A model generated the notes under the pieces. It worked only from the letters and a program-made list of their open reading frames with translations, had not been told where the DNA came from and ran no database searches. From Manihot esculenta (lineage: Eukaryota; Streptophyta; Magnoliopsida; Malpighiales; Euphorbiaceae), in contig NC_035164.2 of NCBI RefSeq assembly GCF_001659605.2, positions 12,126,965 through 12,190,964 of the forward strand: a stretch of 64,000 bases of DNA. The letters are read 5' to 3'. Made by a program: the position numbers and the translations under genes. How positions within the stretch are numbered: the stretch's first letter is position 1; each line of letters starts with the position of its first letter. Positions 12,201-23,181 of this stretch are shown one piece after another.

Positions 12201-14220
12201 TCATATGAGCTAGAAACCCCTGACAATCCCTCCTAAGCAAACGACGAGCCTGAAGGGCTGAGATCAAACCTCTAGGAGTACCCCTCTTGTCTCCTCTGAA
12301 GACACACTCTGACCCATCCTGGTCTCTGAGACTAACTACCTTGTCTCTACAGTCCAAGGTAGCTCCATATGTAGATAGCCAATCCATCCCTAGAATGACA
12401 TCAAAATCCGTCAAATCTAGAACCACTAGGTCAGCTGGAAGGCATCTACCCTCTATGAACACTGGATTGAAGCGACAGACTGACACTGCCACTGATGGGT
12501 CACATTTGGGTCCACTGACCCAGAGAGGACACTCTAACTCTGAGATCATCAGACCCAATCTCTCCACGACTCTCGAAGCAATAAAAGAGTGAGAAGTACA
12601 GGGGTCCATCAAATCATACACATCAGAACACCCAATTATAAGATTACCTGACACCACTGTGTTCGACGTGTTTGCCTCCTCTTGTGTCACAGTGAAGATC
12701 CGTGTTGGGGCTACCGGACCTTCACCTTGGGAACCTGCCGCTGAAGAAGAGGCTGACCCTCTCCCTCTGCCTCTACCACTGCTCTGAGGCATGGCTGGCG
12801 CTGCTGGCTATGCCACACTGCCTGAGCTCATCTGCTGGGATGGTGCCATAAAGTTCAACTGAGGACATTCCCGAGCAAAATGTCCCTCCTGCCCACACTT
12901 AAAGCAGGTTGTAGATCCCATACAACAAACTCCTTTGTGTGGCCTTCCACATCTCATGCACACTGTACTGCCTGTGCCAGAGCTTGAGCCACTACCCATT
13001 CCCAGACTAGACTTGATTTTGTTCCAAAACTTGCCTTTCCTTGCTTTAAACTTTTCTCCTTTCTTGCTGCCAGAAGTTGCTGCACTGGGGGTCTTAGAAC
13101 CCGAAGACTGTGCCATTTGCTGCTTAACTGTGCCCTGAATAATGGCACTCACCTCCATCTTCCTGGCGGCATCCACTATACAGTGGAAACTCTCTTTCTC
13201 TGCTGGAAGAATCAAGGAGGAATACCTAGGATGCAGTCTCATGGTATATCTCCTTGCCTTCTTCTGGTCAGTGTCATACGCCTGACCCACATACTGAAGC
13301 AGATCCAGGAACTTATCTGTGTATTCATCTACACTCATCTCCTCGGTCTGCCTCAACTGCTCAAATTCTATCACTTTCAGCTCCCTGGAACTGTCAGGAA
13401 AAGCCCACCCTGCAAACTCATTGGCGAACTCTCCCCATGACATGCTGTCCAACCTAGGGTCCACATAATTCTTGAACTACTCTCGAGCCTTCTTACATTT
13501 CAATGTGAACCCTGCCATCTCAATGGCTCTGCTATCATCAGCTCCTAACTCATCGGTTATCATCTTAACCATTCTGAGGTACTCAAATGGATCATCTCCC
13601 GTATTGAATTTAGGAGCATCCAACTTCAGATACTCTGTCATTTTCACTTTGCTTCCCTCAGCTGAGCTAGGTTGAGGTGCTTGGACAACTGGGGCTACTG
13701 GTTCTGGTTCTGGTGGTGGAGAAGGTACTGAACTTGGCTCTGGGTATGCTATACTGGGATGGAAAGGTGTGGGTGGATACATAGGATATGGTGGGTAAAA
13801 AGGAGGATAAGGCATATAAGGCATGTAAGTAGGATATGGGGTAAAGCTAGAGTAATCCGACGTAGCCCCCATCGGATACCCTGGGCCCTGTGGAAAGGGT
13901 GGATAATGGGGTGGATAACCAAACCCCGAGGCCTGAGCGCCTCCCTGAAACTCTCCCATACCCTCTTTCGACCTGCCCATACCCATGCTTTCCTCTCTTA
14001 GCTGCTGATCCACATCCATAGCCTCCTACACTTCCTCTGAGCTCCCTCCTCTATCTGCTCCTCTTCTACTCTTGTCAAAAGACCTTCTAAGGTCCCTTGA
14101 CGTACCCTCCCTGCTAGTCCTCTGAGACCTTGCCCTTGGCAACGTAGGAGGACGAGCATCTGAACCCTTATTCACTGGTGGGACTCCAGTCAATCGTGCA
14201 GATCAACGAGTTTCTCTCAT
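9262..14220 (-). pseudogene. gag-pol: Element C gag-pol: gag, CCHC, protease, RT, RNase H, integrase, chromodomain
   Basis: One uninterrupted frame of 1653 codons runs from ATG (14218-14220) to the stop at 9262-9264. Domains in order: gag (about 13150-13650), CCHC CFKCGQEGHFARECP (about 12860-12900), protease with altered active site MDPCTSHSF (about 12600), RT with FIDNILVYS (the usual FIDD has D to N), RNase H FCDAS, and the zinc-finger region of integrase (H2C2, about 10370-10500). These are followed by the integrase core (DFVVGLPA, FHPQTDGQSERT) and a C-terminal chromodomain ending EECTWETRESMLQQYPYLF. Premature stops are at 14203-14205, 14026-14028, 13477-13479, 12808-12810, 11950-11952, 11260-11262, 10360-10362 and 9730-9732. 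No frameshift is needed to follow the protein. The chromodomain and single ORF point to the Tekay chromovirus clade. Confidence 0.95.
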
Positions 14221-14432
14221 CTTAACTTTCTGGAAAACAACATAACAGTACACATCAGCATGGAAACATCACATAACAACAATGCACATGCATAACTCAT
14301 GGCATTACACCACAGCAAATAGACAGGACTCAACATCCTATCCTAGTGGACATGCTTTCCTATTGTGCTTAACCTACTAGAACCTCTCTGAGCCCGACAC
14401 TCTCTATCTAGGTCCAACCATATGAACCTAGG

Positions 14433-14444
14433 GCTCTGATACCA
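14433..14444 (-). promoter_or_regulatory. Element C primer binding site
   Basis: Reverse of TGGTATCAGAGC, complementary to initiator Met-tRNA, three bases from the 5' LTR. The leader between here and gag (14221-14432) ends in element sense with TTTTCCAG, nine bases before the ATG, an acceptor-like site. Confidence 0.92.
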
Positions 14445-14447
14445 ATC

Positions 14448-16528
14448 TGTAACGACCCGAAAATCGGACCGCTATCGGCGCTAGGATCCAGGTCGACTTA
14501 AGGTCACCGGGACCCGTAGCAAGCCTGCTATACTCTCTGCATACCTGTAAAATCCCATACATGATCAAACATTTTCTGTAAAAACATAAAACTGATGCTC
14601 TGAACCAAGGCTCAACCTGTGCATGCACTATCTCTGTACTATAAAATCCCTTACTAGAGCTTGCTCAAGTCGGGTTCAGCTCATACTTTGTTAAGCCCGG
14701 TTTTCACATACTGATAAAAACATGCACAACATATAAACAGACCATGTATACAAAAAGGATTTACAACATGGGTCAAGCACAATACTCTACACTATACAAT
14801 ACTAAACCATTTCTTTACAATATTACATGTCCACTCTATGCTATTACAAAAGTCTTTACTCTTCCTGTACCCTACTGACTGCCCTCTGACTCTGATCCTG
14901 CAAGACTGGGGTTAAAGGAGATGGATGAGCTATACTAGCCCAGTGAGTAGAACAAATCAAACATGTCAATAAAATATGCTCACATGCATCACATCACAAG
15001 TAAATCACATCATCTCAGAAGGATTGATTCAAAATTCCCTCAATCTGTGCCCGGCCCGCGAAGGAGCTCCTCAGGACTTTATTACGCAACCTAGGGTGCC
15101 CTGTGCCCGGCCCTCTCATGGCTCCTCAGGACTTTACTACGAGGGCTAATGAATCCACTATGTCCGATCCGTACAAGCATAGAATAATGCAATGCGTCAC
15201 ATTAGTGTATTCTAGTGCACTCAACCTATTACATATCATGATGCATGGAACATGCTCAAAACATTTACTTTCTCAATTTAAAACATTAAGCTTAGTTCCA
15301 CTCACCTCTGGCTGACTCTGAGCTAACTCTGAATACTCTGAAGCAGTGCTCACTACTGCTCTCTTCGGTTCCTCTGGTCCGTTCCTACACAGGTGGACGC
15401 AAATGAGGGACCAAACTAACTCAAGAACAACTCTAGAATACTCCCCAAAACCCCCCTAAAACATCCTAAAAGAATCAAGAAAAACATGCAAAAGAAGGCT
15501 GGACAGGGCACTTTCGGCGGCAGGTTCGGCGGCCGAAAGTCCCTTCCAGGGACGAAACTCAAGCACTTTCGGCGGCACTTCGGCTGCCAAAAGTCCTCTC
15601 CAGAGACGAAAGTCTCTAACCTTCGGCGGCCTAAACCCTCCTCCAGAGCCAAAAGTCCAAACTTTCGGGAGCAAGCTTGGGCAGCCGAAACCACCTCCTT
15701 AGCATGTTCGGCGGCCGAACCTTCTTTCGACGGCCGAAACTGGATTCTCCAGTAAGGCAGAAACATGTTATGCTTCATGCAAACATACCCAAACTCCACT
15801 CAAACATGCAACCAACAACATCACAACATGCATATACTCAAGTATAGGCACAAAGGGGTCCAAAACTAACTTAAAATCCTAACAAACAACACAACTAACC
15901 ACATAAGCATGCTTTGACCACAAATCAACCAAAACCTCAACTAAACCTAAACATGCATCTCTACCTATAAAACTCCATAAAACTTGCATAAATCATGAAA
16001 AGAAGTTCATGATCTTCACTTACCTATTAGAAACAAGAAGATAAACGATCCCAACGTGGAGATATGGAGAAACTCTCCCTCAAAGTCTCCCACTTCAAAA
16101 CTTTGGTTAATTTGCTCAAAAGCTTCAAAACAACATAAAACTCATCACAACTTTGCAAGATTTGAAGAAAACATGAAAATCACCCAAGGAAGATCATGAT
16201 CTCACCTCTGTCTGTGAATGGAAAGAAAATCTTATCCATTCACCGACCTAGGGCCTTTTATAGGTGGCTGGCCAGACCACCTTCGGCGGCCTAACGTGAA
16301 ATCACAACTCATGCATGTTCGGCGGCCGAACTTCACCTTCGGCGGCCGAACCTTGCATTTCTTCCTTGGCTCTTTTCTTTCAAAAACTCATTTCCTTTTG
16401 GATTTAAAACATGAAAACATACTAAACTCCTTTTCAAAAACATAAAGTTTACCCTTCTAGCGGATTCCGACATCCGAGATTCCACTGGAAAGTAGAATTC
16501 CGATGCCGGACTCTAGCCGGATATTACA
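14448..16528 (-). repeat. Element C 5' LTR (2081 bp)
   Basis: TGTAACGACC...GATATTACA on the plus strand. The reverse TATA box is at 16256-16262 beside GGCTGGCC. Palindrome arrays are at about 15510-15740 and 16275-16350. Splice-donor-like AG|GTAAGT (reverse near 16020) and AG|GTGAGT (near 15300) are retained. The LTR minisatellite here has the unit GTGCCCGGCCC...CTCCTCAGGACTTTA (about 15045-15140). Confidence 0.93.
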
Positions 16529-17559
16529 GAAACTCTCTTTCTCTATTGGAAGAATCAAGGAGGAATACCTGGGATGCAGTCTCATAGTATATCTCCTTGC
16601 CTTCTTCTGGTCAGTGTCATAAGCCTGACCCACATACTGAAGCAGTTCCAAGAACTTATCTGTGTATTCATCAACACTCATCTCTTCCGTCTGTCTCAGC
16701 TGTTCAAATTCTATCACTTTTATATCTATGGAACTGTCAGGAAAAGCCCACCCAGCAAATTCATTATCGAACTCTTCCCATGACATGCTGTCCAACCTGG
16801 GGTCCACATAATTCTTGAACCACTCTCGAGCTTTCTTGCATCTTAGTGTGAACCCCGCAATCTCAATGGCTCGACTATCATCAGCTCCTAACTCATCGGT
16901 TATCATCTTAACCGATCTGAGGTACTCAAATGGATCATCTCCCGTGTTGAATTTGGGAGCATCCAAATTCAGATACTCTGTCATTTTCACTTTACTTCCC
17001 TCAGATGAGCTAGGTTGAGGTGCTTGGACAACAGGGGCTACTAGTTCTGGTGGTGGAGGAGGAGGTGCTGTATCTCTTGGATCAGGATATGCTGTACTTG
17101 GATGGAAAGGTGAGGGTGGATACATGGGATATGGTGGGTAAAAAGGAGGATAAGACATATAAGGCATGTAGGTAGGATATGGGGTAAAGCTAGAGTAATC
17201 CGACGTACCCCCCATCGGATACCCCGGACCCTATGGAAAGGTTGGATAGTGGGGTGGATAACCAAACCCCGAGGCCTGAGTGCCTCCCTGAGACTCTCCC
17301 ATACCCTCTTCAGACCTGTCCATACCCACGCTTTCCTCTCTTCTCTGGTCAACATCCATAGCCTCCCTCACTTCATCTGACCTCCTCCTCTATCTGTTCC
17401 TCTTCTGCTCTCGTCAAAAGACCTTCTAGGGTCCCTTGACGTACCCTCCCTGCTTGATCTCTGAGACATTTCCCTTGGCAACGCAGGAGGACGAGCATCT
17501 GAACCCTCACTCACTGGTGGGACTCCAGTCAATCGTGCAGATCGACGAGTTCCTCGCAT
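16529..17559 (-). pseudogene. gag: Element B 5' gag fragment
   Basis: Gag starts at ATG 17557-17559 (MRGTRRSARL) with an acceptor-like TTTTCCAG seven bases upstream. A frameshift near 17375 and a stop in the spacer (about 17230) break the frame. The capsid part (MTEYLNLDAPKFNTGDDPFE onward) continues to ILPIEKESF at 16529, where element C begins. The rest of gag continues at 7353 after a gap of about 90 bp. Confidence 0.9.
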
Positions 17560-17708
17560 CTTAACTCTGGAAAACAACACACAACATAATGATCAGACAG
17601 ACAGGACGCCACATCCTATCCTAGTGGACATGATTTCCTATTGTGCTTGACCTACTATAACTTCTATGAGCCCGACACTCTCTCTAGGTTCGACCATATG
17701 AACCTAGG

Positions 17709-17720
17709 GCTCTGATACCA
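17709..17720 (-). promoter_or_regulatory. Element B primer binding site
   Basis: Reverse of TGGTATCAGAGC, three bases from the LTR that starts at 17724. It identifies 17724-19878 as B's 5' LTR. Confidence 0.92.
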
Positions 17721-17723
17721 ATT

Positions 17724-19878
17724 TGTAACGACCCGAAAATCGGACCGCTACCGGCGCTAGAATCCAGATCGACTTAAGGTCGCCGGGACCCATAGCAAGC
17801 CTGCTATACTCTCTGAGTACCTGTAAAATCCCATACATGATCATACATTTTCTGTAAAAACATAAAACTTTGCTCTGTACCAGGGCTCAACCTGTGCATG
17901 CACTATCTCTGTACTGCAGAACCCCTTACTAGAGCTCTCATCATTGCTCTAGACGGGTTAAAACTCTTACTATGTTAAGTCTGGTTCTCATACTCATAAA
18001 AACACATTTACATAAACAGACCATGTATACAAAAAGGGATTTACAAATAGATGGATCAAGCACACTACTATAATCTAATACTAAAACATCTCTTTACAAT
18101 ATTACATGTCCACACTATGCTATTACACAACTCTTTACTCTTCATGTACTCTACTGAACTCCCCCTGTACTCTGATCCTGCAAGACTGGGGTTAAGGGAG
18201 AGGGGTAAGCTATACTAGCCCAGTGAGTAGAAACTAAAAAAATGTTAATAAACATGCTCACATGAAATGCATCACAGCACAAGGAATCATATACCGAACA
18301 GACTGAATCAAAAATCCCTCAGTGCCCGGCCCGCGAAGGAGCTCCTCAGGACTTTATTAAACAATCAACAGTACAAAAGTACTCTGTGCCCGGCCCTCTC
18401 GAGGCTCCTCAGGACTTTACTGTGCCCGGCCCTTAATGGGGCTCCTCAGGACTTTACTGGGAGGGCTAGTGAAACAAGCTCTATGTCCGTTCGCAAATAC
18501 AAGAAATAATGCAATGCACATAATCGCGAATTCTAATGCAATCAATCTATTGCATAATCATGATGCATGAAACATGCTAAAAGCATTTGATTTCTCAATT
18601 AGAAAGATTAAGTTTAGTTCCACTCACCTCTGGCTAACTCTGAACTGACTCTGAAAACTCTGAAGCAGCTAACACTGCTGATCTCTTCGGTTCCTCTGGT
18701 CTGTTCCTACACAGGTGGACTCAAATGAGGGACCAAACTAACTCAAGAACATCTCTATAAAACTCCCCAAAAACCCCCCTAAAACATCCTAAAACAATCA
18801 AGGAAAACATGCAAAAGAAGGCTGGACAGGGCACTTTTGGCGGCACTTTCGGCGGCAGATTCGGCGGCCGAAAGGCCCTCCAGAGCCGAAACTCAGGCAT
18901 TTTCGGCGGCACCTTCAGCTATCAAAAATCCTTTCTAGAGACGAAAGTCCCTAACCTTCGGCGGCACATTCGACGGCCGAAACTCCCTCCAGAGCCGAAA
19001 GTCCAAACTTTCAGGGGCGAGCTTAGGCAGCCGAAACTACCTCCTTAGCATGTTCGGCGGCTGAACCTTCCTTCAACGGCCGAAACTGGGTTCTCCAGTT
19101 AGGCAGAACCCTGCTCTGTCTCATGCAACCAGCCTCCCAACTTTCTCATACATGCAACCAATAACTCAACAACAAGCATATACTCAAGTACATACACAAA
19201 GGGGTCCAAACCTAACTTAAAACCCCACCAAACATCACAACTCAACACATAAACATGCTTTCACCAACAATCAACCAAAAACTCCACTTAACCTAATCAT
19301 GCATCTCTACCCATAAAACTCCATAAAACCTTCATAAAACATGAAAAGAAGTTACGGATCTACACTTACCTCTTAAAGATCTAGAGGATAGGTGATCCTA
19401 ACGTGGAGATATGGAGCAACTCTCTCTCAAAGTCTCCAAGCTTCAAAACTTTGGTTTTTAGCTCAAAAGCTTCAAAAAAACATGAAAACTTATCAAAACT
19501 TTGAAAGATTTGGAGAAAACATGAAGATCACCCAAGGAAGATCATGGTCTCACCTCTGTCCGTGGAAATGGAAAGAAAAAGCTTATCCATTCACCGACCT
19601 ATGGCCTTTTATAGGTGGCTGGCCAGACCACCTTCGGTGGCCAAACGTGATTCCAAAGTCATGCATGTTCGACGGCCGAACATCATTTTCGGCGGCCGAA
19701 CCTGACTTTTCTTCCTTGGTTCTTTTCTTTCAAAAACTCATTTTTTTTTACACTTAAAACATTAAAACATACTAAAACACTTTAGAAAAACATATCTATT
19801 ACCCTTGTAGAGGGTTCCGACATCCTGGATTCCACCGGACAGTAGAATTCCGATGCCAGACTCTAGCCGGGTATTACA
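17724..19878 (-). repeat. Element B 5' LTR (2155 bp)
   Basis: TGTAACGACC...GGTATTACA. The reverse TATA box is at 19607-19613. Palindrome arrays are at about 18830-19090 and 19630-19700. The tandem repeat at about 18322-18460 has three copies of the GTGCCCGGCCC...CTCAGGACTTTA unit. Donor-like AG|GTAAGT (reverse near 19365) and AG|GTGAGT (reverse near 18623) are present. The right edge abuts ATAGG of a copia LTR, so B landed inside element D. The left duplication is outside the window. Confidence 0.93.
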
Positions 19879-19952
19879 ATAGGCACTCCTCCCCCTTGAA
19901 CTAGCTTTTGGGGTGAGTTTGGCCTGGCCCAAATTTAACATGGTATCAGAGC
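19879..19952 (+). repeat. Element D 5' LTR tail and primer binding site
   Basis: The LTR tail ATAGGCACTCCTCC...AAATTTAACA matches the ends of the LTRs at 21779-21904 and 21987-22101. TGGTATCAGAGC follows directly at 19941-19952. The front half of this LTR was displaced by element B. Confidence 0.9.
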
Positions 19953-20357
19953 CTTTTCCTGATTTTTTGGGTCCAAATTCAATTTTTCCTCTTTAGGGTT
20001 TTAAAACCCTAGATCTACCTTTTTAGTACTAACCCATTTAGGAGCCTCTCAATCTCTCACCGCCGACACCAGGAGAACCGCCGGACTGCCGCCAGCCGAT
20101 CGACCAGCTCCGACGCCGAAAAAGCCTGCGCTTTGAGGCTCATGCACCACCCCTTCCCGACGCGTGACCCGTCGCTTCCCGGCACATGACCCATCATCTG
20201 TCACTGCTTTGCTGCTCCGATCACTCCGGCGATGATTCTGATCATCTTTCTGGCCTTTCCGTGCTGCTACTCGGTCTTTTTTGGTGAATCGATTGGGCTC
20301 TCTTGTGTGTACAACCTTGGATACCTCCTATCTTGTCACAGTTTATAAACCTTTACC
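19953..20357 (+). other. Element D leader, no clear gag
   Basis: GC-rich in the middle (CCGCCGGACTGCCGCC near 20075), with no open frame resembling a copia gag. Gag appears to have been deleted or is unrecognisable. Confidence 0.6.
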
Positions 20358-21717
20358 ATGACAGAAGGTAAAAGGGTGTCAATGACAGAAGGTAAAAGGG
20401 TGTCGATAGCAGAAGGTAAAAGAGTTTCGATTCCTAACTCTGATTCCTCATTCTTTAGTACCACATCTGACTTTGTAAAGTCAGGTAATGCTTCATCTCT
20501 ACATAATATTCCATGGATTATCGATTCTGGTGCGAATAGACACATGACAGGTTCTTCTAAAAGTTTTCTCAATTATTTTCCTTGCCTAACCAAAGATAGT
20601 GTCAAAATTGTTGATGGCTCTTTTACTCCCATATCCGGAACAGGTTCTGTTATTTGCACATCCAATATTAAATTATCATATGTCCTCCATGTTCCCCACT
20701 TTCCTGTCAACCTTTTATCTATTAGTGCTATCACCAATGCCCTTAATTGTAAAATTTAATTCTTTCCTGATCATTGTGTTATTCAGGATCTTCACACAGG
20801 AAAGAGGATTGGCAATGGTAGACTACATGATGGCTTATATATGTTGGAGGGTGATCCAGGTTCTTCGATATCTCAAGCCTATTTTGGAGAAAATAAGGAT
20901 GTCAATAAGGAAATAATACAGTGGCACAGACGGTTAGGGCATCCATCATTCTTTGCCTTAGAAAAACTTTATCCTAATTTGTTTGCTAGAACTCAATTTG
21001 ATCCTCTATTTTGTGATGCTTGTGAGTATGCTAAACACACTAGAACATCCTATCCTTTGAGTCATAATAAAAGTCAAATTCCTTTTGCGACTATTCATTT
21101 TGATGTTTGGGGGCCTACTCAAACTGTCTCCTTGTCTGGTAATCGATGGTTTGTCACCTTTATTGATTGTTGTACTCGAATGACTTGGGTTTATTTGATT
21201 AAAGCTAAAAGTGATGTCTTTTCTTGTTTTCAATCCTTTCATAAGATGGTTTGTACTCAATTTGATACTAAGGTGAAAATTTTGAGAACTCACAATGGAA
21301 GAGAATACATGGATAGTAGCTTTTCTGCTTATTTGGAGAGTAATGGGATAATACACTAGACTAGTTGTCCTTACACTAGTGCTCAAAATGGCGTTGCTGA
21401 GAGGAAAAATAGGCATCTACTGGAGGTAGCTCAATCTCTTATGTTCACCATGAATCTACCCAAAGCATATTGGGGAGATGCAATTCTTGCATCTGCTTAT
21501 CTTATCAATAGAATGCCTCTCAAGACCCTTGACTTTATGAGTCCTTTGGCGGTTCTACAAGGGAAAAATTTATACGTTATTCCACCAAAAGTATTTTGGT
21601 GTGTTTGCTTTGTCCATACTAGGACGGCAGGAAAACTGGATCCCAGGGCCCTTAAATGTGTGTTTGTTGGGTATTCTCCAACACAGAAAGGATACAAGTG
21701 TTATCATCCTCCCCATC
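20358..21717 (+). pseudogene. pol: Element D copia protease-integrase remnant
   Basis: The frame starts with three 24-bp tandem copies encoding EGKRVS (20358-20429). Protease follows with WIIDSGANRHMTG (about 20512-20550). After a break near 20757 come the pre-integrase zinc finger (WHRRLGHPS, CDACEYAKH, about 20920-21040) and the integrase core (HFDVWGP, VTFIDCCTRMTWVYLIKAK). The second catalytic Asp, normally in TDNG, is His here (THNGREY, about 21290-21310). A stop lies at 21357-21359, after which NGVAERKNRH and the C-terminal part follow in frame-broken form to about 21717. RT and RNase H are missing. It is dead by stop, frameshift, active-site change and deletion. Confidence 0.88.
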
Positions 21718-21778
21718 CGATGTTGGGCACCCCATAAATGTGCCACGCACCAGTAAAAATTCTGGGCGTGAGGGGGTG

Positions 21779-22101
21779 TGTTGAATCCCACATCGGTTGT
21801 GGAAAGGGGTAATATGCCCCTTATATGGGCCATAGGCACTCCTCCCCTTTGAGCTAGCTTTGAGCTAGCTTTTGGGGTGAGTTAGGCCTAACTCAAATTT
21901 AAAATGGTATCAGAGCCTGCCCATCTGATGTTGAGCGCCCCATAAATGTGCCATGCACCAATAAAAATTCTGGGCGTGAGGGGGTGTGTTGAATCCCACA
22001 TCTGTTGTGAAAAGGGGTAATGTGCCCCTTATATGGGCCATAGGCACTCCTCCCCCTTGAGCTAGCTTTTAGGGTGAGTTAGGCCTGGCCCAAATTTAAT
22101 A
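21779..22101 (+). mobile_element. TRIM-like mini-element: LTR, 82-bp interior, LTR (323 bp)
   Basis: LTR 21779-21904 (126 bp, with an extra GAGCTAGCTTT duplication) is followed directly by a primer site TGGTATCAGAGC (21905-21916), a short interior ending in a polypurine tract GAGGGGGTG (21978-21986), and a second LTR 21987-22101 (115 bp). The interior repeats the 3' tail of element D (compare 21718-21778). The first LTR also serves as D's 3' LTR. This is either a TRIM sharing an LTR with D or a recombination product. The last base pair of LTR2 is TA rather than CA. Confidence 0.85.
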
Positions 22102-22271
22102 TGGCGTTTGTCGGATTCTCATCTAAATCCTTCAATCATTGGTGTTTCAACTTTTTTAAGTATAGGGTGCCATAGGAGGTGGGTTTATCAAATCTTTGGA
22201 TTCTATATTTACTCGTGCGTGTGGATTCGAGGCTTGTGCCATAGGGTTCCGCATCAGTTTTTATCAGAGCC
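22102..22271 (+). repeat. Element E 5' LTR end and degenerate primer binding site
   Basis: The segment ends GGTTCCGCATCA (to 22256), followed by TTTTTATCAGAGCC (22258-22271), a decayed form of the Met-tRNA primer site. The start of the LTR is lost to element D or lies outside the window, so only the U5 side is recognised. Confidence 0.65.
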
Positions 22272-23181
22272 AAAGTGATGTAAATTTTGATTTATCTTAG
22301 GATCTAGGGTTTTTTAGTTTTTTTTTCTTCTTTGTTGATTTCGGTGAAAGCTTGTGTATTCATGGCTGCATCTTCTTGATAAATCATCACATAATCTCTT
22401 TTGGAAGAAAAATTCAAAATCCATAAAAAAAAATCGCCTTTGCCTTATTTATCTTGATCTGGCCGAAATTGTGGTATGCTTCCTTTTTCATCTATATTGC
22501 CTTACCTATCTCAATTGATGGTTGTAGTATATAGGAATCAATTTTGAACTGGGTTGAATCCAGATTAGGAGACAAAAGAAATTCTGCCTATTTTCCAAAG
22601 TGCACATTTAAGATAATTGCATCTAAATTGATTTAATGTCAATTCCTTCTTTTAGTGCCAAAATTTTCGTCTATGATGCTGAATTGAGTGAAATTTAAAT
22701 TTTTTTCTTTCTGGTTCTATTTGTGGGGTCTTGATACTTGCCTTTTTGGGTAGACTTAAATAGATCCATATTTAATTTACTTTGAAGTGAATTAAATTCA
22801 AACTTTTGTCTAGGTTCGTTTTTATTTGAATTCTAAGTTTCCTTTTTTGGTTTAAGCTTACTTTTACTTCCTTAACATTGCTGGAGTATTGTTTGCTTGT
22901 GTCTATACTATAGGTGATATTTTTCAAGTAGCACAAAATCTAGTTCTTGTGTTACTTTCCAAATTGTCAGTGTCTTCTTTCTAGTTTTGCGTGTTTCCTT
23001 CTTTCTTTAGGTTTTCTTCTTTGTTTCATTAAACGCACCTTGTGGTTGGTTGGTTGACCTTAGTTTCTGAAGTGCAATTGAAGAAGCAGCAAAAAAGTGG
23101 TAAGAATGAAAACACTTGAGTGCTTTCTTTCCTAACACAATATTTGCTAGTTCTCTTTGTTCTTTATTGATTTAAGGTAGG
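22272..23181 (+). other. Element E untranslated leader
   Basis: A T-rich stretch of about 0.9 kb between primer site and gag. No convincing ORF, RNA gene or further insertion seen. Confidence 0.6.

Larger units (their letters stand above)
7354..16528 (-). mobile_element. Element C: near-complete Tekay-like Ty3 chromovirus
   Basis: C has both LTRs (the 3' one lacks about 275 bp at its outer end), a polypurine tract, a primer site, and a gag-pol region that keeps one reading frame from gag to chromodomain with only in-frame stops. It is the best template in the window for the family's coding organisation. It lies in the gag of element B. The right flank begins GAAAC (16529-16533), but the matching left duplication was lost in the deletion at 7353/7354. 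Confidence 0.93.
1..19878 (-). mobile_element. Element B: Tekay-like Ty3 chromovirus, 3' part outside window, split by A and C
   Basis: B reads leftward. Its visible parts are the 5' LTR (17724-19878), primer site (17709-17720), 5' gag (16529-17559), gag 3' end (6966-7353) and the protease to RT-linker region (1-672). Element A interrupts it at 672/6966 with a perfect 5-bp duplication TTCAC. Element C interrupts it between 7353 and 16529, where about 90 bp of B gag and the outer end of C's LTR are missing. The three gag and protease pieces are collinear with the uninterrupted gag-pol of C, which is why I assign them to one element. RT, RNase H, integrase and the 3' LTR must lie left of the window. 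B itself is inserted in the 5' LTR of copia element D. Confidence 0.85.
19879..21904 (+). mobile_element. Element D: internally deleted Ty1/copia retrotransposon with about 125-bp LTRs
   Basis: D reads rightward: 5' LTR tail (19879-19940, truncated by B), primer site (19941-19952), leader, a protease-integrase coding remnant (20358-21717), a 3' internal tail with polypurine AGGGGGTG (21771-21778), and a 3' LTR (21779-21904). RT and RNase H are absent, because the integrase C-terminus runs straight into the 3' internal tail near 21718. Integrase before RT is the copia order. It lies next to the 5' LTR remnant of Ty3 element E. Confidence 0.88.

Noticed and set aside
19879..22101. Interpreting the region as a host gene with integrase domain
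   Set aside because: Primer site, polypurine tract and matching LTRs show it is a copia retrotransposon remnant.
22272..23181. Possible host gene upstream of E gag
   Set aside because: T-rich with no sustained ORF; the position between primer site and gag fits an element leader.
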